39,993 nucleotides of DNA, taken from NCBI GenBank assembly GCA_017858735.1, contig JAFMBH010000030.1:1-39993 (forward strand), written 5' to 3'. The notes under the pieces were generated by a model that saw only the letters and a list, made by a program, of their open reading frames with translations, was not told where the DNA came from and did not search any database. Position 1 is the first letter of the stretch. Each line of letters starts with the position of its first letter. Below are positions 1-8,257 of the stretch, piece after piece. The translations under genes were made by a program, and so were the position numbers. This DNA comes from Bacteroidota bacterium. Its GTDB lineage: Bacteria; Bacteroidota; Bacteroidia; Chitinophagales; Saprospiraceae.

Positions 1-267
1 GCCGATGCCCTGGCTTTTCCGTTCTACACCGAGGAAAAATTTGACCTCATCTGCTTCGATGTTTTCAATGATAATGAGACGCCCTTAGATTTCTTTTCAA
101 CTGATTATTTCGAAGCCCTAAAAGAGTGTTTAGAGCCTAACGGCTTGCTATTATTTAACGTTCTTAGGGCTCAACAGCCTCCTATAGAAAATATATTGAG
201 CGTTTTTCCAAATGCAGTTCCATTTAAATCAAATGAAAATGATGTTTGGATAGCGCGACAGGTTTAG
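1..267 (+). CDS. Spermidine synthase-like methyltransferase, C-terminal part
   Basis: Open frame from the first base to TAG at 265-267; the start lies outside the window. The 88 visible residues contain a short acidic core reading FDLICFDVFND, then FFSTDYFEALKECLEPNGLLLFNV. This is the arrangement of the C-terminal half of spermidine-synthase-like class I SAM methyltransferases, in which an aspartate-rich strand is followed by a helix and an LxPxGxLxxN strand. The SAM-binding part is not in the window, so substrate and reaction cannot be judged. It is convergent with the next gene, with 28 bases between the stops and no visible hairpin terminator. Confidence 0.6.
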   Translation, partial: ADALAFPFYTEEKFDLICFDVFNDNETPLDFFSTDYFEALKECLEPNGLLLFNVLRAQQPPIENILSVFPNAVPFKSNENDVWIARQV

Positions 268-295
268 AATTATTGAGGCTAAATTCCACTTCAAA

Positions 296-814
296 TCAGT
301 CTTCAATGACATCAGTGGTTATTTTTTTTGAACTCATTAGCGAAAATAGTTTTTTCGCCTCATCCCATCGGTAGAAAGAATAATCCAAATCTACTTTATT
401 ATAATTAATCTCATTTGATTTAGATTTATAGCAAATGAATAAATCGCTATGCTTTTTATACAAAATATTGTTATTTTGATCATGGTAAGTTCCACGATAA
501 CTGTTTTCATAGCTTAATGGCAGTTTATAAATTTTACCATTCAACACATCAACCATAACACCCAGTGATAGACCTGCACCAGCACCCCAGAGGACCACGA
601 TATAATGACCTCCAAAATTTATTTGACCCTTATTATATTGTTCAGTGATAGCTGATTTATATTTTGATCCCAGCGGATGACTACTTAGGTTAACAGGTAC
701 TTTTTTTGTTGATATCTCCCCAGATGTAAAATCGTTAAAAGAAAATCCCTCGATATTCTGCCCCATTAAAGCTTGGGAAAATAGTATCAAGGCTATAAAA
801 AATATATTATTCAT
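296..814 (-). CDS. Secreted protein of unknown function
   Basis: A 172-residue protein if it begins at the second of two adjacent ATGs (814). A longer frame exists up to 907, but the signal peptide, MNNIFFIALILFSQALMGQ, begins at 814, so the upstream residues are probably untranslated. The core NFGGHYIVVLWGAGAG followed by VMVDVLNGKIYKLP resembles a widespread group of exported proteins of unknown function that, as I recall, usually carry cysteines in the WGCGTGC-like segment; this copy has none there. Expected location is periplasm or outside the cell. It stands alone, 135 bases downstream of the tandem dehydrogenases on the same strand. No function is proposed. Confidence 0.7.
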   Translation of the reverse strand: MNNIFFIALILFSQALMGQNIEGFSFNDFTSGEISTKKVPVNLSSHPLGSKYKSAITEQYNKGQINFGGHYIVVLWGAGAGLSLGVMVDVLNGKIYKLPLSYENSYRGTYHDQNNNILYKKHSDLFICYKSKSNEINYNKVDLDYSFYRWDEAKKLFSLMSSKKITTDVIED

Positions 815-949
815 CATATACAGCTGATAAAAAAGGTTTGTGGAAAAAAATACCAATGTCAATATAATGCAGCATTTTGTGCTGTTTGGTGGAAAATATA
901 CCATCAAATGCCGTATAAATTTCTATAATACTTTAGTTGTAAGAAATTA

Positions 950-1651
950 TCAGGGCGTGGTAAAAGCCACAGGAATTTGTTTGCCATTAAAATATTGATG
1001 CCCGTTCAGTGCAAAATTAGTTATAAATTCAGCCATTTTATGAGCACTTATAGGTGCTTCGTATCCTGGAAAAGCTTGCGATAACATTTCAGTTTGCACC
1101 GCTCCAAGCGCTAACGCATTCACAGAAATACCTTTACCACTAAATTCAACGGCTAAACATTCCGTTAATGTCCCTAAAGCAGCTTTTGAAGCACTGTATG
1201 CACTCAATCCAGGAAATTTACTGCTTCCCTGAAATCCACCCATCGAAGTAATATTAATAATATGGGCATTTCCGCTTAAAATAAGCCAGGGATAAAGAAA
1301 ACGAACTAACTTTGCCGGACTAAATACATTCACCTCAAATTGATTTTGCCAATCTTCTTCCGATTGTTCCACAAAGGGTTTATTTACTAAAAAACCAGCG
1401 TTATTGATGACAATATCCACACCGTTCATAGCATTTAGGGTATTTGATAATGGATAAAAATCATCATTTACCAAATCTAATTCAAAAGGAAAAAGACGAT
1501 GTTCCTTAATAGCCTGGTTAAAAATAGATATGGATTGATCCAGCGGTTTTCTTGCTATAGCTATTACCTCATGATTTTGGTCCAGGAGGAACTGACATAA
1601 AAGTTCAAAACCAATACCTTGGCTTGTACCTGTTATTAAAATTTTAGACAT
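950..1651 (-). CDS. Short-chain dehydrogenase/reductase (SDR)
   Basis: Cytoplasmic NAD(P)-dependent oxidoreductase of the classical SDR family, 233 residues, the usual length. Visible motifs: cofactor-binding TGTSQGIG at residues 7-14, NNAG at 83-86, and the catalytic residues Asn108, Ser136, Tyr152 and Lys156 (YSASK). The start at 1651 is preferred to an upstream ATG at 1663: it follows an AAGGTG ribosome-binding site and lies 1 base after the stop of the upstream SDR, whereas the longer frame would overlap that gene. The two SDRs form a tandem pair read together. The substrate cannot be told from the sequence. Confidence 0.88.
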   Translation of the reverse strand: MSKILITGTSQGIGFELLCQFLLDQNHEVIAIARKPLDQSISIFNQAIKEHRLFPFELDLVNDDFYPLSNTLNAMNGVDIVINNAGFLVNKPFVEQSEEDWQNQFEVNVFSPAKLVRFLYPWLILSGNAHIINITSMGGFQGSSKFPGLSAYSASKAALGTLTECLAVEFSGKGISVNALALGAVQTEMLSQAFPGYEAPISAHKMAEFITNFALNGHQYFNGKQIPVAFTTP

Positions 1652-1652
1652 A

Positions 1653-2354
1653 TTATAAATCACCTTTTTGTGGACGAATAACTATTTCCTCTATCACGGT
1701 ATTTCCAGGCATTTCCCAGGCCTTCCAAACGGCATCGGCTACTGCATCAGCTGATAAAATCCTGTTTGCTTCCACGGGAATACCCTCCCAGGAAGCAGTT
1801 AATGTTTGGCCTGGCAATACTGCTGTTACTTTAATTTCCCTTTCTAAAAACGATGCCCGAAGCATTTTTGTCCAGGCTAACTGGGCTACTTTCGATATGC
1901 TGTAAGCGGGACTATCGAAACGGGGTTCATTGGAAACCACACTACAAACAGAAAAAATATGTGTTCCCTTTTTAAAAGAAGACTGCCATTTTTGACATAA
2001 AAAATGATTACTTAGCACATGCAATTGCATCAAATCATCGAGACTTGGACTATCATCGGGGTTTAACAGTTCGCCCATAGCAAACAGGCCTGCATTGAGC
2101 ACTAAAACATCCATTGATGTTAGTGTCGCCAAGGCAAACTGCGAAAGAGAGCTCAACTGAGATTTATCCATTAAATCAATCGAAAAAGTGGCAAATCGCT
2201 GAGCAGGAAATTTTTCTTGTAATTCCCCACTTCTTGCCTGCAGTCCTTCGATATCCCGGGCAATCATCAACAAATCAAAACCATTTTCAGCAAATCTATT
2301 AGCTATTGACCAACCAATACCCTTAGAAGCGCCTGTAATTAAGGCAACTGGCAT
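1653..2354 (-). CDS. Short-chain dehydrogenase/reductase (SDR)
   Basis: Second classical SDR of the tandem pair, 233 residues. Motifs: TGASKGIG at 7-14, NAG at 87-89 (preceded by Leu rather than Asn), Ser138, Tyr151 and Lys155 (YSISK), then VLPGQTLT in place of the common PGxxxT segment. It resembles 3-ketoacyl-reductase-like SDRs, but the substrate is unknown. It is the first gene of a two-gene operon and lies back to back with the MlaE gene across a 91-base region in which I find no full consensus promoter. The two SDRs differ clearly in sequence, so they are not a recent duplication. Confidence 0.87.
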   Translation of the reverse strand: MPVALITGASKGIGWSIANRFAENGFDLLMIARDIEGLQARSGELQEKFPAQRFATFSIDLMDKSQLSSLSQFALATLTSMDVLVLNAGLFAMGELLNPDDSPSLDDLMQLHVLSNHFLCQKWQSSFKKGTHIFSVCSVVSNEPRFDSPAYSISKVAQLAWTKMLRASFLEREIKVTAVLPGQTLTASWEGIPVEANRILSADAVADAVWKAWEMPGNTVIEEIVIRPQKGDL

Positions 2355-2445
2355 TATTTCTATTTATTTCTTAAACTGAATACGGCTTCTATTTGTTTAA
2401 TTTAATTAATTTTAACTTTTGAATCGTTGTTAATAAAAAAGGAAA

Positions 2446-3192
2446 GTGGTAATAGCTAAATTATTAGATCATCTGGGAAAGTATCTTATTTTGATGGGAA
2501 ACGCCTTTTCAAAGCCTGAGAAGACGTCCATGTACTACAGAGAGGTCATTCGACAGATGCATGACATTGGGGTAGGTTCCCTCATTATAGTTTTCATCAT
2601 TTCTCTATTTATCGGGGCAGTTACCGCCATTCAGTTTGCTTATCAGCTGGATGGTACTTTAGTGCCCGATTATTATATTGGCTACGTGGTAAGAGATATG
2701 ACCATTATAGAATTAGCGCCAACCATTACTTGCCTGGTTTTAGCTGGAAAAGTTGGCTCGAACATGGCTTCCGAAATTGGGGGTATGCGTCAGAAAGAGC
2801 ATATCGACGCCATGGAAATCATGGGTGTTAATACCGCTGCCTATCTGATAATGCCTAAAGTTTTAGCTGCCGTGATAATCATTCCCATTTTAGTAGCTAT
2901 CGCGGCTTTTGTGAGTATTGGTGGCGGATTTATTGCATCGGTTCCAACAGGATTGCTTTCAGGACAAGAATTTGTCATGGGATTAAGGTCATTTTTTATG
3001 CCTTACAATGTTTTCATGATGTTTGTTAAATCGCTGGTTTTTGCTTTTTTATTAACTTCCATTTCTTGTTATCAAGGTTACAACGTAAAAGGCGGTAGCA
3101 TAGAATTGGGAAAGGCAAGCACTAATGCCGTGGTTATTAGTGATATCATGATTTTATTGGCTGATTATCTGATTGCCGTAGTTTTAATTTAA
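2446..3192 (+). CDS. mlaE: MlaE-family ABC transporter permease
   Basis: Inner-membrane permease of the MlaE/YrbE family, which moves phospholipids between the inner and outer membranes. 248 residues with about five hydrophobic segments; the family core is visible as ELAPTITCLVLAGKVGS and then ASEIGGMRQKEHIDAMEIMG. The start is GTG at 2446, just after an AAGGAAA sequence; a TAA at 2431-2433 in the same frame rules out a longer protein. The ATPase gene follows after 18 bases. In E. coli this permease works with MlaF, MlaD (an MCE protein) and MlaB; no MCE gene is adjacent here and must lie elsewhere if the system is complete. Confidence 0.92.
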   Translation: MVIAKLLDHLGKYLILMGNAFSKPEKTSMYYREVIRQMHDIGVGSLIIVFIISLFIGAVTAIQFAYQLDGTLVPDYYIGYVVRDMTIIELAPTITCLVLAGKVGSNMASEIGGMRQKEHIDAMEIMGVNTAAYLIMPKVLAAVIIIPILVAIAAFVSIGGGFIASVPTGLLSGQEFVMGLRSFFMPYNVFMMFVKSLVFAFLLTSISCYQGYNVKGGSIELGKASTNAVVISDIMILLADYLIAVVLI

Positions 3193-3210
3193 TATGCTTT
3201 ACATAGACTT

Positions 3211-3984
3211 ATGATAAAAATTAGCGGAATTTATAAATCGTTCGGAAATACGCCTGTTCTAAAAAACATTTCGGCCGAGTTTCAACCTGGAAAGACCAAT
3301 TTAATTATTGGAAAATCAGGGGCAGGAAAAACGGTGCTTTTAAAACTATTGGTTGGCTTAATCGCGCCAAATGAAGGGCAAATTTTTTACAACAAGGTAG
3401 ATTTCCTACAATTAAAAAAGAAGGATTTAAGGACTTTAAGGATGAAAGTAGGTATGCTTTTCCAAGGCTCAGCTTTATTTGACTCCCTAACGGTGGAGGA
3501 AAATATTCGGTTTCCACTGGATATGTTTACCGATTTGACGAAAAAAGAAAAATCTGACCGGGTTAATACCTGTTTAAATAGAGTAAGTTTAGATGGAATC
3601 AATGCAAAATTTCCATCGGAATTAAGTGGTGGTATGCAGAAAAGAGTAGGTATTGCTCGAGCCATTGTTTTAAACCCTTCTTATCTTTTTTGTGATGAAC
3701 CCAATTCAGGACTTGACCCAAAAACTTCTTTAGTCATTGACGAACTGATTAAAGACATTACTATTGAAAACAATATGACTACCATCATTAACACCCACGA
3801 CATGAACTCTGTAATGGAAGTTGGTGATAATGTGATACTTCTGCATGAAGGTGAAATTTGTTGGCAAGGAAATAAAGATGAAATCATGTCTAGTGACAAT
3901 GAAATATTACATGACTTTATTTTTGCATCTCCCTTCCTGCAAAGATTACGCAATGCTGCTGTATCTAATGGTTTTCACATATAA
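3211..3984 (+). CDS. mlaF: MlaF-family ABC transporter ATP-binding protein
   Basis: Cytoplasmic ATPase partner of the preceding permease, 257 residues. Complete set of ABC motifs: Walker A GKSGAGKT at 34-41, Q-loop Gln85, signature LSGGMQKR at 138-145, Walker B YLFCDEP with catalytic Glu163, D-loop SGLDP, and H-loop His196 in NTHD. The signature with GGMQKR is typical of the MlaF/Ttg2A group. The C-terminal tail DFIFASPFLQRL also matches the group. Probably co-transcribed with the permease. A tRNA with its own promoter begins 74 bases after the stop. Confidence 0.93.
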   Translation: MIKISGIYKSFGNTPVLKNISAEFQPGKTNLIIGKSGAGKTVLLKLLVGLIAPNEGQIFYNKVDFLQLKKKDLRTLRMKVGMLFQGSALFDSLTVEENIRFPLDMFTDLTKKEKSDRVNTCLNRVSLDGINAKFPSELSGGMQKRVGIARAIVLNPSYLFCDEPNSGLDPKTSLVIDELIKDITIENNMTTIINTHDMNSVMEVGDNVILLHEGEICWQGNKDEIMSSDNEILHDFIFASPFLQRLRNAAVSNGFHI

Positions 3985-4006
3985 TCAAAATAAAGAAAAG
4001 CAATTA

Positions 4007-4038
4007 TTGCTTTTTATCGGTCTAATTATTTAATTTTG
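4007..4038 (+). promoter_or_regulatory. Bacteroidota-type promoter for the tRNA-Leu gene
   Basis: TTG at 4007-4009 and TAATTTTG at 4031-4038, an exact match to TAnnTTTG, separated by 21 bases. This fits the TTG-N17-23-TAnnTTTG consensus known for the phylum. Transcription would begin about 4045, shortly before the tRNA. No coding sequence lies between, so the site belongs to the tRNA. Confidence 0.6.
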
Positions 4039-4057
4039 TGCATTATAAATAACACCT

Positions 4058-4141
4058 GCCCAGGTGGTGAAATTGGTAGACATGCTACTTTGAGGTGGTA
4101 GTGCTCGTAAGAGTGTGCAGGTTCGAATCCTGTCCTGGGCA
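4058..4141 (+). tRNA. tRNA-Leu(GAG)
   Basis: An 84-base class II tRNA. The acceptor stem GCCCAGG (4058-4064) pairs perfectly with CCTGGGC (4134-4140), with discriminator A at 4141. The anticodon stem CTACT/GGTAG (4085-4089, 4097-4101) closes a seven-base loop with anticodon GAG at 4092-4094, reading CUC and CUU leucine codons. The long variable arm typical of leucine tRNAs and a GTTCGAATC T-loop are present. The 3' CCA is not encoded; the next bases are CAA. Confidence 0.96.
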
Positions 4142-4154
4142 CAAAAATAAAAAG

Positions 4155-4187
4155 GGCGGTATTTGATTTTATGCCGCCTTTTTTTAT
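4155..4187 (+). terminator. Rho-independent terminator after tRNA-Leu
   Basis: Stem GGCGGTAT (4155-4162) with ATGCCGCC (4171-4178), one G-T pair, eight-base loop, then a run of T. It lies 13 bases after the tRNA and 17 before the next start codon, so the tRNA appears to be a transcription unit of its own. Confidence 0.85.
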
Positions 4188-4203
4188 TTTAATCACTTAG
4201 AAT

Positions 4204-4809
4204 ATGGATGCATCATTTTGGAATGAACGTTATGTTTCAAAGGAATACGTTTACGGTAAAGAACCTAATACATTTTTCAAAGATTTCATACATCAAAAAT
4301 TACGCGTCCCTGGAAAATTACTGCTTCCTGCGGAAGGAGAAGGAAGAAATGCCGTCTTTGCTGCACTCAATAGCTATCAGGTAACCGCTTTTGATTTTAG
4401 TACAGATGCTAAAAATAAGGCACAAAGCTTAGCCAGCGAAAAAAATGTATCCATTGAATACCTGACTTCCGATATCTCATCTTTTGATTTTACCCCTGAA
4501 ACATTTGATGTTGCAGGTTTATTTTTTGTGCATCTGCCACCTGTTGACAGAGCCTCTTTCCATGCCTCTGTCATTTCTTCGCTTTTACCTGGAGGATTGA
4601 TTTGTTTGGAAGCCTTTCATACCGATCAGATAAATTTACATTCAGGAGGCCCAAAAAAGAAAGATATGTTGATGGATGTAGACCAGTTGGCAAATGATTT
4701 CAAATCAATGGAAATTTTACACCTGACAAGAATAGAAAGAATCCTTGACGAAGGTCCTTTCCATCAAGGTAAAGCTGCCTTAGTACAGCTAATAGCAAAA
4801 AAGAAGTAA
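4204..4809 (+). CDS. Class I SAM-dependent methyltransferase
   Basis: 201-residue cytoplasmic methyltransferase. It opens with FWNERYVSKEYVYGKEPN, the entry typical of a TehB-like group of small methyltransferases, followed by the SAM-binding motif LLPAEGEGRNA (about 41-50), an acidic end to strand 2 at Asp64, and DVAGLFFVHLPP in the region of motif IV. The family includes thiol and tellurite methyltransferases, but the true substrate is unknown. The next gene begins 3 bases after the stop, which suggests co-transcription. Confidence 0.85.
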   Translation: MDASFWNERYVSKEYVYGKEPNTFFKDFIHQKLRVPGKLLLPAEGEGRNAVFAALNSYQVTAFDFSTDAKNKAQSLASEKNVSIEYLTSDISSFDFTPETFDVAGLFFVHLPPVDRASFHASVISSLLPGGLICLEAFHTDQINLHSGGPKKKDMLMDVDQLANDFKSMEILHLTRIERILDEGPFHQGKAALVQLIAKKK

Positions 4810-4812
4810 ATT

Positions 4813-5196
4813 ATGACAGCAGCAAAAAAAGGTAACAAAGTTTATACCACATTCGCGTTCAAGTGTCCAAAATGTGCGAAAGGTGATTTGTATCCAATGG
4901 GTACTTTTTCATTTTCAAAACCCTTTGATATGAATGATACTTGTAATCATTGTGAGCAGAAATTCTTTCCTGAACCTGGTTTCTATTACGGAGCCATGTT
5001 TATTTCTTACATATTTACAGGCTGGTTCTCTATTGCATTTGTTTTACTTTTACATTGGATATTCAAATGGAGTACTACCGCCTCTTTTGTGGCATTAATT
5101 GCTGTTTTAGCAATATTTTTCGTCTATATATTCAGATTATCGAGGTCTGTCTGGCTAAATCTAATGGTGAAATATGACCCGCCGACGGATAAATAA
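4813..5196 (+). CDS. DUF983 membrane protein
   Basis: 127 residues, a normal length for DUF983. Two CxxC pairs (Cys18/Cys21 and Cys44/Cys47) form a probable zinc knuckle, followed by the family motif FFPEPGFYYGAMFISY (about 51-66) and two transmembrane segments near 60-82 and 88-110. The function of the family is not established. It is probably read with the methyltransferase upstream (3-base gap); the Crp/Fnr regulator starts 25 bases downstream on the same strand. Confidence 0.9.
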   Translation: MTAAKKGNKVYTTFAFKCPKCAKGDLYPMGTFSFSKPFDMNDTCNHCEQKFFPEPGFYYGAMFISYIFTGWFSIAFVLLLHWIFKWSTTASFVALIAVLAIFFVYIFRLSRSVWLNLMVKYDPPTDK

Positions 5197-5221
5197 TTTT
5201 TAAGCTTTTATTGGAATTAAA

Positions 5222-5869
5222 ATGGATAACGCTCTGATTTTAAACTACATAAGGACAGAATACCCTCAATTGGCTGAAAAATCACTACAGGATGAAATAG
5301 CCTCCGTTGGTAAGGTTATTACTTTTAAAAGTGGTGACATTATCCTCGATATAGGAAGCTACATTAAAAGTATGCCGCTTATTATCTCAGGTTTAATCAA
5401 GGCGGTAAGAGAAGACACTGACGGAAATGAAATTTTTCTATATTATTTAGCAGGTGGGGAGACATGTAGTATGTCATTTACTTGTTGCCTGATGAATAAA
5501 AAAAGTGAAATCAGAACTATCGCCGAAGAAGATACCATGCTAATTAGTATCCCGTCAAAGTATATGGACGAATGGATGTCAAAATATGCAAGCTGGCGCA
5601 ATTGGGTCATGAAAAGTTATGAACTTCGCATGCAGGAATTATTGAAAACCATTGATAGTATTGCATTTCAAAAAATGGATGAGCGTTTGCTCGCCTATTT
5701 ACAAAATAAAGCGCAAAAATTGCATTCAAAAATTTTGCATACCACACATCAGGAAATAGCCTACGATTTAAATGCGTCCAGGGAAGCTGTATCCAGGTTA
5801 CTAAAACAACTGGAAAATGATCGTTACGTAGTATTGGGAAGAAATAAAATTGAAATGCTAACCAAGTGA
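5222..5869 (+). CDS. Crp/Fnr-family transcription regulator
   Basis: 215-residue DNA-binding regulator. A cyclic-nucleotide-binding-type beta barrel spans roughly 20-115 and a winged helix-turn-helix 174-205, with THQEIAYDLNASREAVSRLL as the recognition unit (SRE..SR as in CRP). The barrel carries a cysteine cluster, Cys82, Cys88 and Cys89, where cNMP-binding members have their phosphate-binding cassette; the canonical RxA of that cassette is absent, so cAMP binding is doubtful. Redox or metal sensing is possible but unproven. It sits between DUF983 and the large lipoprotein gene, 12 bases before the latter. Confidence 0.88.
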   Translation: MDNALILNYIRTEYPQLAEKSLQDEIASVGKVITFKSGDIILDIGSYIKSMPLIISGLIKAVREDTDGNEIFLYYLAGGETCSMSFTCCLMNKKSEIRTIAEEDTMLISIPSKYMDEWMSKYASWRNWVMKSYELRMQELLKTIDSIAFQKMDERLLAYLQNKAQKLHSKILHTTHQEIAYDLNASREAVSRLLKQLENDRYVVLGRNKIEMLTK

Positions 5870-5881
5870 TAAGAAAAGATT

Positions 5882-8059
5882 ATGCAATTGTATATACATA
5901 GTTTCTTAGCCCTTTTCTTTTCCCTATATTCCTTATCCATTTTTTCAGCGTGCCAGTTTAAATCACAAAATTTAAATTATTTTCCTCTTATTCAGTCATT
6001 TATAGTAAATCCAACCGCTCCCGCTTCCCCATATTTCACCTCCTTTAAAGATATTTATTTAAAATTTGGGAAGCAAACCATCCTTCAACCCAATGAAAAT
6101 ATCAATGAGTGGTATGAGCGATTTTGCGAAGTAGCTCCTCTTTCAGATATTGAATGGCTAATTTACCAATCTGACTTATCTGATATTCAAGAATTAAAGA
6201 ATGCTGTTATTCAAAATACAGGATTAATCACCTACCTAAGGACTAATAAATTTGCCCGGCATTTGGTGAAAAACAAGTGCTTGGAAACTATTGAATATCT
6301 GCTATTTGCAAAGAAATGCGAACCATTTGTTACAGCAGATAAAGATGTCTGGCAAACTAAAAAACCAGATATTCAAAATATGGAAGCATTGATTCAAGAG
6401 GGTACAAAAGAATTTTTAACCATTGAATCTCACTATATCAGATTAAGGATGGCCTATCAAATCATACGATTAGCGCATTATTCGGGTCAATTTAGTAAAG
6501 TAAAATACCTGTACAACTATTTTATACCTAAAATTAATCATGCACCAAGCACCATTCAGTATTGGATTGAGGGTCATTATGCAGGGGCACTTAAAGCACT
6601 GGGAGAAAGAGCAAAAGCTGCATATTTCTACGCCAGAGTTTTTCACCATTGTCCCGCAAAAAGAGAATCTGCCTTTTTAAGCTTTGAAGTGAGAACAGAT
6701 AATGACTGGCTAAATGCTCTTTCTTTCTGTGAAAATGACCAGGAACGCACGGCTTTGTATGCATTAAGAGCCAGTTTTAGAAATAGTAGAGCCGTTGATG
6801 AAATGATTGACATTTATAGTCTTCATCCAAAAAGCAACTATTTAGAATCTATTCTCATTCAAGAAATAGAAAAACAAGAAAAAAAGCCGGTAGTTGAGTA
6901 TATTAAAAAACTTGACACTTTTGTAAAACAAGTGATTGATGAAAAAAAAGTAGCCCATCCGGAAATCTGGCTCCTGGCATTAGGGTATTTAAAATACTTA
7001 AATAACGATTATTTTGAAGCCAAATTGGCTTTTAATGCAGTAGCAGAATATACCCAATCTAAAGCTCTTCTGGAACAAATAGCCATATTCAATGTGGCCA
7101 TTGAAATAAAAGAATGGGAAAAAATAAATAAGGAAGTTGCTCAACGTATCTGGGAATTTCAATCTGAAAATGAAGTATTTAATAGATACCCTATCCTTCA
7201 GTTATTATTATCAAAACAAGTTTTCCAAGGTTTGAAAAATCATGGAAATCCAGGACTTGCTGTGTTATATAAGTTTGGACTTAATGCCGTAAAAGTTAAC
7301 CCCAGTGAAGAGGTTATCCGTGATATAAAAGAATTAGCGAAAAAAGAAAATATTAATCCTTTTGAAAAGAGCCTCATGGTTCTTTCAAAAAAGCAATTCA
7401 ATACTGAAATTCAAGTGCTTTATGCTACCTGGTTAATGAACTTAAATGAATGGGAGGCAGCTGAAAAAGCCTGGCAGGAAATTCCCCTTGCTGATATCGA
7501 ATTATTTGGAAAATCAAATCCATTTGTTGAAAGATTAAATGAATGCGTCCATTGTCCGGTAAAATCAAATGAAAGGCAATTAACGAAACCACAAATTGTA
7601 GCTGAAATGTTGAAATTACAATATGACATTAAAGCGAACAGAACAGAAAGTCCTCAATACTACTATAAAATGGGACTTGGCCTTTATAATATGTCCTATT
7701 TTGGTTATGCCTGGAACGTCATCGATTATTTCCGAAGCGGTTCCAGTCTTAAGGCCGAAAGGTTAGAAAAAGCTTCGGACAGGATGAAACACCCTCTTTT
7801 CCCTAACGGGAATAGAGAAAACGTTGATTTATCAAAAGCACTAGGCTACTTTGAAAAAGCCATTACATTGAGTACGGACAAAGAATTAAGTGCCAGAGCG
7901 TCCTTTATGGCTGCGCGTTGCGAACAAAAAATGTCTCATGTTACCAAAACAGCTAACAAAAGAAAGTATTTTGCCCTATTGAAAACAAAATACAAGGATA
8001 CCCAATATTATGATAAAGTCATTGAAAGCTGCAAGTATTTCAAATATTATGTCAACTAA
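5882..8059 (+). CDS. Large putative lipoprotein with helical repeats, function unknown
   Basis: 725 residues. The N-terminus has a hydrophobic signal ending in SIFSAC (Cys24), a loose lipobox, so it is probably exported and lipid-anchored. The rest is mainly helical, with TPR/Sel1-like pairs of helices, for example around YWIEGHYAGALKALGERAKA and a C-terminal segment KALGYFEKAITLSTDKELSARA. A short conserved-looking stretch is HHCPAKRESAFLSFEVR. I recognise the overall pattern from Bacteroidota proteins of unknown function, but no enzyme motif is visible. It follows the Crp/Fnr gene by 12 bases and may be its co-transcribed neighbour. Convergent with the mutase gene. Confidence 0.75.
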   Translation: MQLYIHSFLALFFSLYSLSIFSACQFKSQNLNYFPLIQSFIVNPTAPASPYFTSFKDIYLKFGKQTILQPNENINEWYERFCEVAPLSDIEWLIYQSDLSDIQELKNAVIQNTGLITYLRTNKFARHLVKNKCLETIEYLLFAKKCEPFVTADKDVWQTKKPDIQNMEALIQEGTKEFLTIESHYIRLRMAYQIIRLAHYSGQFSKVKYLYNYFIPKINHAPSTIQYWIEGHYAGALKALGERAKAAYFYARVFHHCPAKRESAFLSFEVRTDNDWLNALSFCENDQERTALYALRASFRNSRAVDEMIDIYSLHPKSNYLESILIQEIEKQEKKPVVEYIKKLDTFVKQVIDEKKVAHPEIWLLALGYLKYLNNDYFEAKLAFNAVAEYTQSKALLEQIAIFNVAIEIKEWEKINKEVAQRIWEFQSENEVFNRYPILQLLLSKQVFQGLKNHGNPGLAVLYKFGLNAVKVNPSEEVIRDIKELAKKENINPFEKSLMVLSKKQFNTEIQVLYATWLMNLNEWEAAEKAWQEIPLADIELFGKSNPFVERLNECVHCPVKSNERQLTKPQIVAEMLKLQYDIKANRTESPQYYYKMGLGLYNMSYFGYAWNVIDYFRSGSSLKAERLEKASDRMKHPLFPNGNRENVDLSKALGYFEKAITLSTDKELSARASFMAARCEQKMSHVTKTANKRKYFALLKTKYKDTQYYDKVIESCKYFKYYVN

Positions 8060-8154
8060 CTAAAGTTTGTGAGCAAATGATTTTCAACAAAAAATAACCT
8101 GGGTGGGGTTTATTATTTCATTTTTGACTGCATTGGAAAATACACTTAGCACAC

Positions 8155-8221
8155 TAAAATCATAATAGTACGTACAAAAACAACGCTAAATAATAAACTT
8201 ATTTATCTGATTATGATTTTA
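8155..8221. repeat. Nested inverted repeat between convergent genes
   Basis: Perfect 12-bp arms (8155-8166 and 8210-8221) enclose 43 bases that contain a second hairpin, TAAATAA (8187-8193) with TTATTTA (8199-8205). Almost all A/T. It lies 37 bases beyond the end of the mutase gene and about 95 beyond the lipoprotein gene. It may be a bidirectional transcript end; it lacks the GC-rich stem of a classical terminator. Confidence 0.4.
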
Positions 8222-8257
8222 AAGCAACTCATAAACTTCGAGAATATGTTGAGTAGT

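Noticed and set aside
2355-2445. Divergent promoters between the SDR pair and mlaE
   Set aside because: Only imperfect TAnnTTTG-like matches with wrong spacing; nothing firm enough to list.
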